From Argentina anserina (Eukaryota; Streptophyta; Magnoliopsida; Rosales; Rosaceae): DNA of 64,000 nt. The stretch covers positions 11,346,001-11,410,000 of the forward strand of contig NC_065872.1 of NCBI RefSeq assembly GCF_933775445.1, given 5' to 3'. Positions within the stretch are counted from its first letter, which is position 1. Every line of letters starts with the position of its first letter. Positions 1 through 11,710 of the stretch are shown in pieces. The notes under the pieces were generated by a model. It was not told the origin of the DNA. It was given only the letters and a program-made list of their open reading frames with translations, and did no database searches. Both the position numbers and the translations under genes were made by a program.

Positions 1-1309
1 AATTATTTTGCTTATCGGATGAGTAATATCACAGATTAATTATCAACAAGATCTAGCAAATACATCATAAACCCATGCATCACACAGAGTTATCTATCTA
101 GCTAGCTATGGCCTCTGATCAGAGGATTCATAGAGTCGTAGGAGAAGAGGGGAGGGACAGTGGTGGTACTTGATAACTTGAACTTGGGGTGTCCCAGCAA
201 TTTAGGAACACTACTCGATATCTGGAACTGAAAGACATAACGCATGGCGCAGAGGCTAGGCATATTGCGTTTGTTGAATGGATAAATCATAAATGAGCTT
301 AAGCTAGGTAGTGGTGGTAATGGTGACCGTGGTTGTGGTGGTTCGATCAATAATTAGGGCCATTTCTGATGCTCATGTGATTAGACTCCCATCACCAATT
401 ACACATGCAAAGGTTTTTATGATTTTCCTAACCTGAAAAGGACAAGAGGGGTTATAAACGGGTTTTCATTTACTTTTACTGACAACATCTAATTATGTTG
501 TCTGGGTTGCTTGAATAAGCTAGGAAGGTTCTTGTCAAATCCCATTAGTTTTCTGGCCTAGTTTTCCAAATCTTAATTCACCAGTTTACTTGACTAATTA
601 GCATGGCCAAAATACATGTATTTGTATAAGACTAGTTGTATCATTTAAGTTGTTGATCCGAAAGTATATGAACAAAAATAATCACTAATTAAGTGTAATT
701 CTAACTTTGTTTTTCACCTTTTCCTTATAGGCATGAACAAAATCTATTGTTGGGGGAATAAAATCAGCAATCAATTCATCATCATTATGATATAAAGCCC
801 CTAACCAGAATTAATCTAATAAGTTTAAGGTTGAAGGGTTGAACGGTTGTTATTCTAGATTAAACTTGAATCAGAAATCTTAATTGACCACTTTCCGCCA
901 AGGATGATGCATGCACATGCATGTTTCTCATCGGGTCTTTTATCATAAGGGTTTAGAACATTTTGGTTTGTAAATTAAGATCGACCCGAGTGGTTTTAAC
1001 GATCTCCTATAAGCGAATCATTAGCTGCTGATTCCACTCATCTTATTGTTAATGTGGGTTAGGTGCAAGATGAGTGAACACTCCACTCATATTAAGATGC
1101 GCCGTCAACTCGTTGATGGTGATATAGGCAGAAACCGTCATAAAACTCAAAAGCAACGGCGGTGGGAGTGAGAGTGGGATCCGAAGGCCCAATTCCATCT
1201 CATTTCTTCAATTATTATTTTACTACAAAAAAATATGTTGTTTCGCCAAAAAAAAAATTAAGAGAAATGTTCATACATTTCTTTTTGAGATTGTACTAAA
1301 TTAGAATAA
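1..1309. other. intergenic, no gene recognised
   Basis: AT-rich spacer. Short open frames exist (for example 102-350 on the minus strand) but none has a recognisable domain, convincing composition or plausible exon context. I see nothing to annotate here. Confidence 0.5.
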
Positions 1310-1819
1310 TATAGTAAAAACTCATTAAATTAATACTCAATTAATTAATAATTTTATTAAAATAATATTTTTACCAGTCCTAACTCGGGACCAACGTGTT
1401 AAATTAATAATTTCTTAAATTTATAAGATAATAGAAATTTGAGAACTCATATAGACCCTATCAAATATAATTAATAATGGTGTAATTTATATAATAAATT
1501 TTACATTTATGAGGTTTCATTAAAAAAATTTGTTGGCTTAATTATCATTTAACGACATAATACTTTTAGAAAATATAATATGTCAGAAAAAATAGTATAT
1601 TTTATAAGGAATTAATGATAATTAAATAATGTTGTGCATGAAAAGAGTAAAACTTTGTTTTTAAAGTGGAATAAAAATATTTATTATACCTTCATAAATT
1701 AATAAGTTATTAATTAATCGATAAGTTAATATAATATTAATTTAAGATATATTAATATATTGTTAAAATAATAAATTTTTTCAATCCCGAACTTATTAAT
1801 TTATAGAGATTTTACTATA
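1310..1819. mobile_element. probable AT-rich MITE with terminal inverted repeats
   Basis: The left end (from 1310, TATAGTAAAAACTC) and the reverse complement of the right end (back from 1819, TATAGTAAAATCTC) match over about 14 bases, and both are followed by an AAATTAATA segment. That gives an imperfect inverted repeat of roughly 25 bp around an AT-rich, non-coding interior of about 510 bp. The interior has further copies of the ATAAATTAATA word. I could not fix a target duplication. The superfamily is not assigned. Confidence 0.45.
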
Positions 1820-3770
1820 ATTATACAAAGCATGAATGCAAAATAACTCTACACAAACCCTTTTATTTTATATCGATCAAGAAGGGGCCAACTATCGTAA
1901 GTATGTACAAGTAACCTGTTTTGGAAAAGCGGTGCCAATTTTCTAGCTTACTAATGCGGAAGCGTATCAATCCCCTTCGATGTGGGATTGCTTTTCAATT
2001 TGGACAGGTTCACTGATGTTATGAAGCTAGCTCTTGCGGCTATTTTGGGAGAGGTCTGGCCCCGAATCGTCACACGAGGTTGCTGGCCGTGAGGCCTAGG
2101 GTTGTTGGTGACTGGTTTTCAGGCTAAATACGAACGGAATTTTACCCCTATGTGGAGGGTGTAAACATTAATGAAGAAAATAAATTTATTTTCATGTTAG
2201 CAACGTTCAATTGAGGCGCTTAAAGTGAAGAACATTAAGACCATGTGTTATTGTGGGATTCCGGCAGGGTTAGAATCTTGAATATCACTAGAAAAGCACA
2301 TCATCTTCTACAACTTGAAAATCATGAGCAAACGATGTAAAGGGAGAAGACCGGGTTGATCGGCCTTCAACCCTCCGATGTCTAAGTCAGCTACATGATG
2401 TAGAGCAGGTAGGAGTAATGTGAAGAATAGAGGGTTACCAATTTGTGGAGTGAATATGTCTATTTATAGAAGAAAATGAGTGTGGTGACTGAAATTACCA
2501 AACTATTTTTGTATGGGTAATAATGCATGTAATGAGCATTTTGGGCCTAATTGGACTCAAAGTAATAGAATATGGCTCCAAAAGCTAAGTGCAAGACGAG
2601 TTAGTCCGATGTTTTGGCCCATAAAGTGCGTAATATTAATACCATGCATGCAAAAAGATTATACACGAAGGTTTTCACTTTTCAGAGGCTTCAACTTAAA
2701 ATCCAGCTATTTTATAAACTGATTTTTTAAGAATGCATCTGTTGCACTACCAATATAATCTCATGGTATGCATATGCATATGAGTCGAAGAAAAGTTATG
2801 GATCCGACTCTAAGGTTTATAATCAGGAAGACTTAAACAGAGATCGAGGACATGCATCATAAACTTAGACTCAGCCGCTGAAAATGCACAATGAATTTCC
2901 CGGCTGTTTACTTGGTTTGTGGATAATAAACCTGGCTGGAGTTCGCCTTAAGACACTAGGTCACAAGCTGAATCAAAGCACCACAGCCTATACTAACTTT
3001 GGGTGCCAGGGCTAATGAATGAGAACCAAGTCAATTTGAAATTGAACCATGATTCTCAAACCAAAAATAAGTATTCTGCAACTAAGGTAAGAATCTTGCC
3101 GTATTATTTAGTTAGTGTTTTTTTATTTATTTAAGGAGGAGTACCTATTGTCCAGTGATACGTAATAGGTTGATGAAGAATCTAGCTAATAGTACTTTGT
3201 AAAACAACAAAAATCAATAATTCAACTGTAACAGAGAGAGGATTGAAGCAGGGCATTGTTTTGGGTTCATGTGAACCCTAACCCACGCCCCATAAACAGC
3301 CAATTAGCTCGCTGAGGTGGGGAGACCTCTGACGAGACGTGCTGCTCAATCCATGGCATGAAGCTTAGCTTAATTGCTGCACAACACCAGGCACACAGAC
3401 AACACAGTCGTATGCAGAAACACAGACACACAGAGAAAGAGTTATACAAATGAGCGAAAGTGTACCCTACTCTCTCTTCATCATCACCAATTCACCATGA
3501 TATCCCTGTCGTCTTTCTCTCCGCAATCAGAAGTTGTGTGTTTATCTGGTTTACAATAATTTTTACTGTGTTGAGTTGTGTCAGCTGGCGGGAAACCGAT
3601 AATCTTCATCATATATAGAAAAACAAGAAAGAAGAAAGAAAGATGGACGGAATATGCATCATATCGATAAACGACAACTACTCCATCGGTGACATCATCT
3701 CGCTCGCTGATCTCCTCTCTTTTTACACGCCTCCCACTTTCACTGTTACTCTGTTACTTGCACCACTAGT
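1820..3770. other. intergenic, no gene recognised
   Basis: About 2 kb of ordinary spacer. The open frames here are short (at most 69 codons) and have no recognisable similarity. No inverted or direct terminal repeats stood out. Confidence 0.45.
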
Positions 3771-3795
3771 CTCTCTCTCTCTCTCTCTCTCTCTC
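3771..3795 (+). repeat. (CT)n microsatellite
   Basis: About 12 uninterrupted CT dinucleotides. They lie inside a 117-codon plus-strand open frame (3643-3996) whose Ser-Leu run is simply the translated repeat. I do not regard that frame as a gene. Confidence 0.85.
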
Positions 3796-5332
3796 GGCCA
3801 TAAAACGGAACGGGAAGGAGATATTAGGGAAGAAAAGCTTCCTCCGTTCAGAGAGAGAATTGCGGAGAAAAGAGGTGAGGATGCTGACAAGACAAGAAGA
3901 AAAGGTGAGACGACCGTGATTTCCAATTCCCTTAATATTCTTTCGCCATGCATTGGCAGCCTTTCTTTCTCATGGCCCCCAACTTTGTTAGCTTAGCTTG
4001 CAGCCTTGCACCACCATAACTGATCGATCATAAACCCACCAACCCGGCCGGCTAAAAAAAATTTGATCCAGCAAAACAAAAACCCATCTGGCTAGTTATT
4101 TCCTTTGTCTTTTCTTGCTTGTAATATATTCCTGCCTGTCTTATTGCAGCAATGGTGACCAAGTTTTCTTCTCTCTTATATACATTATCAAATTTATCAT
4201 CATCGTCATCATTCATCTAGGGATCTCGATTTTACAGCTCACTGGAGCACAACATCGATGGGACAAAGCACAAGCCTTACATAATTACATTGTTCATGCA
4301 TCATCACAGCTTCTCTCGTACCATTTGGTAATTGAGTGTTGTCCTATCGGCGGGAGGTTTGGAGGGTTTGAGGCTTTCTTATTTCTCGAAACTGACTCGG
4401 GTGCACAAGATATAAAGAAGAAGAAAAAAAAATTCCTCATAAATACCTAAATTCCAGTGCTATGGTCAATGTAATATTCAAACTTATAAAACTACCACTG
4501 TGCTATCCAATCTCATTATTTGTTATTAACGAATGATCGAAAACTATATTCTATCACGAAACCGTTAATTTGCTCATGTGCGTAACACATATATATATTT
4601 AAAAAAGAACATAAATAACTTTTATTTTTCTTCTTCTTCTTCGCTTTGCAGTACCTCATGGCGGAGGTTGCAGCAAAAAGTGACCTCCAAACACCCAAGA
4701 AGATGGATACCTCCCATTTAGATATCAAATCCTCATCCCTTTCTATCCCTCCTACTACACACACATCACAGCCTTCACATCATTCTTCTTGCAATGCACC
4801 AAAACCAACATCCTCAAAACAACAAAACCTAACATGATCAACACCCTGATATTGCACTCTATAGCTCAAGAGCTACAAGTAATCAGATCTACTCTGAGGC
4901 ACAATCCTTACTCCATTGATGACCAATTCTGGTACAAAGCTCACAACCCCAGTGACCTCAAGAGGCTGATGATCACCACGCTTCAAAGCCCTCAGCAGAG
5001 TCCTGGAAGGCAGAGCCACATGGTCCTTGTATGTAAGCCTCTGAGGCTCTATATGAAACCTCCCAACCTCCTCAAGGAAAGCCTTAGGATAGTGACAATC
5101 GCCTTCAAGCTCCAATCTTAGCGGCACGAAAATCGTGACAAAGCAGCACGAAAGTCATCACATTCTAGCATATGGATGACGTCATACTCAGCGTCGACAA
5201 CGGTGAAGGGGTGAGGAACGTCGTGGATGGAAAAGATTCGGGTGCGAGATCATGACACGGTTGATGTGGATAGTCTGATTACAACGATCGATTTTTGTCA
5301 CAGAGAGCTCTTGTTCCAGAAGAGAGTCGGCA
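3796..5332. other. spacer with unassigned open frames
   Basis: Overlapping open frames occur on both strands at about 4646-5127, the longest being 4789-5121 (plus, 110 codons) and 4873-5127 (minus, 84 codons). I recognise neither protein. A poly-pyrimidine run ending in TTTGCAG at about 4650 looks like a splice acceptor, but I found no partner exon. This could be a decayed gene fragment. Confidence 0.3.
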
Positions 5333-5856
5333 TGTAACGACCCCCAAATTTCGAGTATGAAACTCAAATTTCAAAGTCATGAAAATTTTTAAAACAATCT
5401 CAATAAATCGAAATCATTTTAATGTCACAACGGATCATTACTGAGTTCATAGTACAACTCAATCAAATTGATTATTACAAACCAAATTATAATTCAACAT
5501 TATATCAAATGGAAATATAAAAATTCTCTCAAATCCTCACCATAAGATAGAATAAAACAACTTCAAGTCTTCAGAGTTGTCCGTCGATTTCCGCTAATCC
5601 ACACCTGCGGAATTATCCTCTACACCATCGAATAGGTGCACCGGGATTGTAAACACAAACCCGGTAAGCTTTGCAGCTCGTATGAGTAAAACAACAATAT
5701 AACTCGCATACAACTATATACAAAAATCCATAAAGAATCAATCATAAATGCACTCATGAGTCATTGGACGACCCATCTGGTTGTCCAATATTGACACAAA
5801 ATATATATACTCATGAGAAATCGGGCAACCCCTATGTTTACCCAAATGTATTTATA

Positions 5857-6007
5857 ATACGGGTACTCATGAGCGTTGGTACACCTCTGTTACCCCTCAT
5901 GTTAGTACACCGCCCGACATTGGGCAACCTCTCGCCACCCAATATCCAAAAATATGGGTACTCATAAGCGTTGACACACCTCTATTACCCCTCATGTTAG
6001 TACCCCG
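5857..6007 (+). repeat. 95-bp-period direct duplication inside the LTR
   Basis: A segment of about 56 bp at 5857-5912 recurs with several substitutions at 5952-6007. Both copies contain GGGTACTCAT and TTACCCCTCATGTTAGTAC. This is an internal duplication within the LTR-like sequence. Confidence 0.7.
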
Positions 6008-6559
6008 ACAGACAGACTAGAGCTCTAATTGAATCGTAACTGTTGCCCGGCCAAGGCTAGGTTCCGACATGCCAATACGTCCGAAGACAGGTCCACAGAC
6101 CACAAAAATGTTTTAACATCACTCACGTTAAAACTACGTACAAACAATCATCACATGATATTGTACAAATAAATCGACATGCTCAATAAATAAACATCAT
6201 CACTATAATGAACTTATTCACAACGGGAATTACGACGGTATATAATATAGCAAACCATATATATGTACCTATTTTACCAATTATACATATACACAATCTT
6301 CTATATCATATACATATCATAGTTCATTCTTTAAAATTTAGCGTATTCTTGAATCTCCGCAAGGGTAGATTCGTCACTGTGAAATTTTACTCACCTTATA
6401 ATCCTGAGCGTAATTTCCACGATTCTAAACTCGAATCCTTTACTTGTTGTGTCGATCACCTAAAATAGATAAGAAGTGAATTTAGAAGCGTTACGTAAAA
6501 CCTTAAATGTCGAAACAGTAATAATGTTTTATTGTTCAGCAATTTCTGTTTTTTTTTCG

Positions 6560-6900
6560 AATTTACTGTTCACATAATTATTGTTCACGTATTACTGTAC
6601 AAATATATATTACTTACGTATTCATGTACGAGTACATACTGTTTACGTATTTTCTGTACGTATGCATACTATTTACATATTCTTGTACATCATGTACTAT
6701 TCAATCGTAAATACTATCTCAGTAAATAATAATTACTGATTTACTCTTCTGAAATTATCTTTACAATTATTGTACGTAAAATAATTTTACATTCACTGTA
6801 CGTAAAATAAATTTACATTTACTGTATGTAAATTACTTTTTACATTCACCGTACGTAAAAATAATTTTACAAAATTTACTGTTTGAAAACACTGTACACT
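6560..6900. repeat. degenerate TACGTA / GTACGTAAA repeat cluster
   Basis: Repeated words such as TTTACGTATT, ACTGTACGTAAAATAA and TTTACATTCACTGTACG recur every 25-40 bases. The array is too degenerate for a clean unit. It lies in the reverse-oriented LTR. Confidence 0.6.
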
Positions 6901-7699
6901 GATTAATTTTACAATAATTTTACAAAAACCGGCGCGTAGCTCGCCACCACCGCCCCCAAACCCCTCCATTTCCTCTCCTCTTCCCCTCCACGGCTCAAGG
7001 CCGCCCAAAGCACTCCTCACCTTCCCTCACGCGCCGCCCTACGCGGCGGTACCTCCTCCATCCATTCCTCCTCCGATCTTCCCCAAAATCACTCCAATTC
7101 AAACACAAATTCACAAACAAGAATCACCACAACCAATTTAATCAAATCCTCACCTAATTCACGCCTTGGAAGCACCGGAGCTCATCGGGGAGCTTGGACC
7201 GACCGTGCTCGATTCGTGGTGAGGAGCGGCGCGATCTCGAGTTCCCCCTCTGACCGTGCTCGATTCGATAAACAAAAACGTACCTAATAGTAAGTCTTCC
7301 TCTCAAATAGTTTTATTCCTTTATTTCATTATTAAAACTGAATAAATATATAATGACAAGACTACCCTTCATATGCATGGAATGTGACTTAAAATTAGAT
7401 GGAAAACATTAAATTTAATGGAGGGGGTGCAAATCGGAAATTTTTACCTAGTTTAGGAGGTAAATTGACTCAATTGCAAGTTCGGGGTACATACTGACAA
7501 TTATGACCAAGTTTAAGATGCAAATTGGCATTTTTGCCTAAAAACTAAAGCATAGTAACTCCTTCGAGCCTAATTTTACAACAATTGATACTAACACATC
7601 GAGCCCAGGGCATTGATTTGCGTACTCTCAATGTTAGTAAAATCGAAACAAAAAATAAGGAGGATCTTTCCTTGTGTAGGAAAGAATTACTCGCACTCC

Positions 7700-7925
7700 G
7701 CCTCCACCAAGAGGTTGCCTACATCCTCGCTATCAAAGCATTGTTCCATAACCTCTCCGGCAGCATTCACCACGGCCTTGGGATCAACCGACTCAATGAA
7801 TGCAGCCCAAATCATTCCCATCTCTGTCGGATCCACAAGATTGAGTTTATGGCAAGAGATTTGCTTCCTTTTGTGCCTGCCTCATGGCCAGCCAAGCTTC
7901 GCCGACGACTTCCTGCTCGACAAAC
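7700..7925 (-). pseudogene. possible frameshifted gene fragment, unknown family
   Basis: On the minus strand one frame reads a peptide containing VVGEAWLAMRQAQKEANLLP up to about 7856. The adjacent frame then continues with NLVDPTEMGMIWAAFIESVD to about 7690. One extra base at about 7851 separates the two. The composition looks like real protein, with acidic and hydrophobic alternation. A plus-strand 169-codon frame (7585-8094) overlaps and is probably its shadow. I do not recognise the family. Confidence 0.3.
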
Positions 7926-8457
7926 ACCAAGGACCCCTACTATTGTAGCCGTGACCCCTAGTTTTGTTGGAGATAGGTTGAACGGAGCCGGTCACAAACC
8001 ATACCGAACACACATCCCCGACCTCCTTCTCACGGCAGCGCCGCCCTCCAGAAACCTTCAGCTTCCACATGGAGCAAACAACACTCCAAAATAGTGGTAA
8101 TTGCATGAGTGCAACTATGCAAACACTATCGAGCATTCGAGCTAAATGGTAGAGAGTGTGAGGGTTGTCGAGAGTACCTGACATTTCCATCCACACCAGT
8201 GCCAGCACTAGTTTTTTTGGTCGACATTATGCAACACAAGTGCTTTAGTTTGATAACCTTATAAAGATCGTCTCCTTATGATTACTTTGATAACCTTCCT
8301 ATTAATCATTGCTTTAGTTTCTTCTTCTTTTGATACTATATGATTCCATCGGTTGTCAACTTCTAAAGAACACATGCCACAAGGAATTTTTTTAGGTATC
8401 TCCAAGTATGTGATACCCCCATTTACTGATATCACAAAAAATTTATTGTCATTGTGG

Positions 8458-8655
8458 TAGGGCTCGTCAACGGGCCGGGCCTTAGTATATTTAAATAAAT
8501 GACAGGCCGGGCCGGGCCGGGTATTTTCACAAATATGAAGATTCAAGCACACCCACCTAAATCGGGCTTTTACGGGCCGGGCCTTGCAGGCTTGTATTAA
8601 GAAAAAAAACAAAATATTCTTATATAAGGGTTTGGAATCCAACCAGGTTGGGAGG
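8458..8655. repeat. GGGCCGGGCC-rich hAT-terminus-like segment
   Basis: The segment starts TAGGGCTCGTCAACGGGCC and has several GGGCCGGGCC words in both halves. It ends near GGCTCATCCCTA, whose reverse complement TAGGGATGAGCC resembles the start. Such TAGGG/GGGCCGGG ends are common at plant hAT termini. The flanking 8-mers do not match, so this may be the 3' subterminal part of the neighbouring transposase element or a separate small remnant. Confidence 0.4.
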
Positions 8656-8998
8656 CTCATCCCTACGCCCATTTCAATTTATTAAAATAAAATGTCAATT
8701 AATATAAAAGATTAGGGAATGAGGAACAAATCTAAGTCCAAATCCCTTCCAAATAGCAACTAAGAAGTTTCCAGCAGATTAATAAAGTTTTAATACAAAC
8801 AATTTCAAAATTTGCTTCTCCATGTCAATTCCAAGCTTCCAGCCAATGCTCCTTCATCATTACATCAATTGACCTATATATGAGCAGTTGAGCAGACTTA
8901 AGGCCGAACATTGCATGAAAGCTCCTGAGATTGAGCATGTCCGGAGGCCTACATATTTAAACAGCAATTAAAGACCCATTAAACATGTATTGCTTAAC

Positions 8999-11070
8999 TC
9001 AACTCAACCCATTAAACATGTATTGCTCAACAGAACAATGTACCTCTTCATCATCAATAACAATATCAGTTGCATCCTCAATGTTTCCCATCCAATCTGG
9101 TAGTGTTGCTCTAATGAGCCTCCTTTGTTCAACTAACTCCATTTCAGCCATTTCCTCGTGTTTCCTTCTCATGGCTAAACCCCAATCTTTTAAGTAAATC
9201 AATGCTTCTATCGTATTTGGACTCAAGCAAGCCCTTCTCTCGGATACAATTCTCCTTCCTGCACTAAAACATGATTCAGATGCAACGGTAGAAGCCGTGA
9301 TAGTTATTAAATCTCTTGCCATGATAGAAACAATAGGGTATAATTGTTGATTTGTTTTCCACCAAGCTAAGACACTAAATTGGCTATCATCATCAACCTC
9401 AATTGTTTGTAAATCAAGATAAATCTGCAAATCAGAAGAACTAGCAGAAGAAGTAAGTGAAGATGACACCTTTGCTCTTTTCAAACTTTCCATGTAAAAA
9501 TTACCAACAACATGCAATGTTAAAGAACCACGAGCTATATTCGGGGTTGAAGTTAAATTTTCAGATTGCCTAGAGGTCAAATTAGTGATATAATTCCTCT
9601 TATATGTGTCATAAAGTGCTTGCAATTCAGTTCTCAAAGATAAAACTTTTGAATCAATATCAAGCTGATGAACACCCATGCATTGTAACTAATGAGAAAC
9701 AACAAATAACTTGAATCTAGGATCCATTATTGTAGCAAAACAAAAGGCTTTAGGAAATGTTCCCCAATACTTATCATATTTCTCTTTCATTGCAGCCAAT
9801 GCCTTCTTAAAGATTTCAAATCTAGAATATGCCTCAAATGCAGCATGTATATTTATCAAGCAATTAATAACACAACATGATGTAGGGTAATAAATACTAG
9901 AGAATATCTTAGTTGAGGGAGGAAATATCGCTAGAAAGTCATAAATTAGTTGAACAATTGACCAATCTTGTTCCGATGGAACATCTAAATTGCAGGACCG
10001 TGATTCATCCACTTTAAGAACATACCTATTCAAAGGTCCTTTATACTCAATGGCTAATTCTAACAATTCATAAGTGGAATTCCACCTATGTGGCACATCA
10101 TTGTCAATATTTCTTGTTGACTTTTGCAACACAGTACAACAACGCATCCACAATTCATGTCTCTTATAAGACGAATTCATACTTCTAACAACATTGATTA
10201 TCCTATAAATTGATGGACCTAATATATTTAAACCATCTTGCACAATCAGATTCAGAATATGAGCACAACAACGTACATGAAACAACTTTTTAGGCACAAC
10301 CTCAACCATAAGATATTCTGGAAGCTTACATGTAATTACATCATTATTTGATGCATTATCTAAAGAGATGGAAAATATTTTACCTTGAATACGCCACGAC
10401 AACAACTCTTCATATATATGATTGGCAAGTGACTCTCTCGTGTGTGGGTACTCAACCAACTTAAAAAACATATTATTCTTTTATTTAAAGATCAATCTTT
10501 GTCAATAAAATGGGCGGTGAGTGACATGTAACCCATTTTTTTGAAGCGAAGACTAAATATCAGAAGTCAAGCAAATTTTTCCATCAAACTTTTCAAAGAA
10601 ACTCAAAAGCTCAATTTTGCTGGTCTTAAACCGACCTATGACATCTCTTTTTGATGTTGAGGCTAAAATTCCTCGAAATTCAGGACAAAATGAGCGTTGA
10701 ATCATTCCTTTAAAATCATGTTTCAACAAAAGTAAATTTCAATTCAGCTTTAATAACAAAATCAACAATTACTTTATGTGCAATAGGCTTGTCCTAAATA
10801 AAAGCAGATACATTTCCCATTGTATCTTGCACAAATTTTTTCTGCCCCTTTTCATGAACATTTAAATGTCTTCTTAAATGACTAGTACATGCATTAGCAT
10901 CTTATAAATCCCACATTGATTTTTAAGGACCACAGTACCACAAGTTTAAATTTCAACCCTAGTAAAATATGACCAAACATCACTAGTGAATCTAGATTTC
11001 TTAGACGATGCAGATACAGATGAGCTTTCAATTTCAATCAAATCATCAGCATTAATATCAGTCATTTCTT
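8999..11070 (-). pseudogene. hAT-superfamily transposase (BED zinc finger / RICESLEEPER-like), decayed
   Basis: The C-terminal 491 codons (10471 down to 8999) lie in one frame broken only by a TAG at 9689-9691. The upstream part has the conserved SLDNASNND and HVRCCAHILNLIVQDGL blocks. The downstream part has the hAT dimerisation domain, including SCFSAGRRIVSERRACLSP and ALIYLKDW. Upstream, about 11070-10472 encodes the N-terminus in shifting frames. It includes a BED-finger-like C-x2-C stretch near 10930, a matching histidine pair near 10875, and Trp codons turned into stops (for example near 10555). A functional transposase of this type binds terminal repeats and moves the element with 8-bp target duplications. 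This copy cannot be translated through. Confidence 0.85.
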
Positions 11071-11383
11071 AACTGTAAAGAACAAGTTTAGATGTTACTT
11101 GAGACTTGAGAGTTGGGTATGAGAGGGCTAAAAAGTCGATCGAATCACAACTGGTTTCCAGAGGTGCTCATGCTTTCTATTGTCCATTATTTCGGAGTCC
11201 TGTGACGAACATATAATCAAATAGAATACGATTAGAGAACTTAACATATGATGAAGCGAGAGAGAAAGAGAGGATTGGATTCAAATTGAATACAATTAAG
11301 AGAGAGAGGGGCGCGGGTTTTTACCGATGAAGCGCAAAAGAGAAAGAGAGGCGCTGAAGAGCGAGGTCTTATTACTCTTTTGA

Positions 11384-11405
11384 GACGACTCTTGTGAGAG
11401 TCGTC
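11384..11405. other. short perfect hairpin
   Basis: GACGACTC is followed after six bases by GAGTCGTC, a perfect 8-bp stem in the region upstream of the hAT transposase. It could be subterminal structure of that element or chance. Confidence 0.4.
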
Positions 11406-11710
11406 CTAGGCTCCAAGGGAAGAGGCAGCTGAGAAGTGAGAACTGGAGAATGAGAGACCGAGAGAGCAGAGAGACTTGTTACTTGTATACTTGATTCACT
11501 AAGTCTAGGTTTTTTTTTTTTTTTAGGAATTAGTGGTAGACAACTGGGTAGAAATATCATTAATTCATTATCACTATATCACATCGGTAATATAACTACA
11601 AATGTTATACAGAGAGACTTGTATACTTAATTCACTTAGGGTTTTAGTCTTTAATTTGGACATATATCAATTATATATGTATAATTATATAATATTTATG
11701 TATAATATTT

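Larger units (their letters stand above)
5333..7280 (-). mobile_element. long terminal repeat, probably Ty3/gypsy, reverse orientation (solo or remnant)
   Basis: The sequence starts TGTAACGACCCCC, the reverse complement of a GGGGGTCGTTACA end that I associate with LTRs of plant chromovirus-type gypsy elements. Read on the minus strand it contains a G-rich leader, many GTAAA/ACAGTA words and a GTGAGTAAAAT motif. No gag-pol sequence adjoins it, so it is a solo LTR or a remnant. The right boundary is approximate and I found no matching 5-bp target duplication. The family assignment is from memory of such repeats. Confidence 0.45.

Noticed and set aside
3643..3996. 117-codon plus-strand frame with a Ser-Leu run
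   Set aside because: The run is the translated CT microsatellite. No domain, and the rest lacks protein-like composition.
4789..5127. Overlapping 110- and 84-codon frames as genes
   Set aside because: Both strands open over the same stretch. Neither is recognised and no splice partners were found.
5328..7583. Alternative right end of the reverse LTR at TTTTACA (7578)
   Set aside because: Gives TG...CA ends, but the flanks CGGCA and ACAAT do not match.
8450..11407. Full boundaries of the autonomous hAT element
   Set aside because: TAGGGCTCG at 8458 could be one end, but no matching inverted end or 8-bp duplication was found on the other side.
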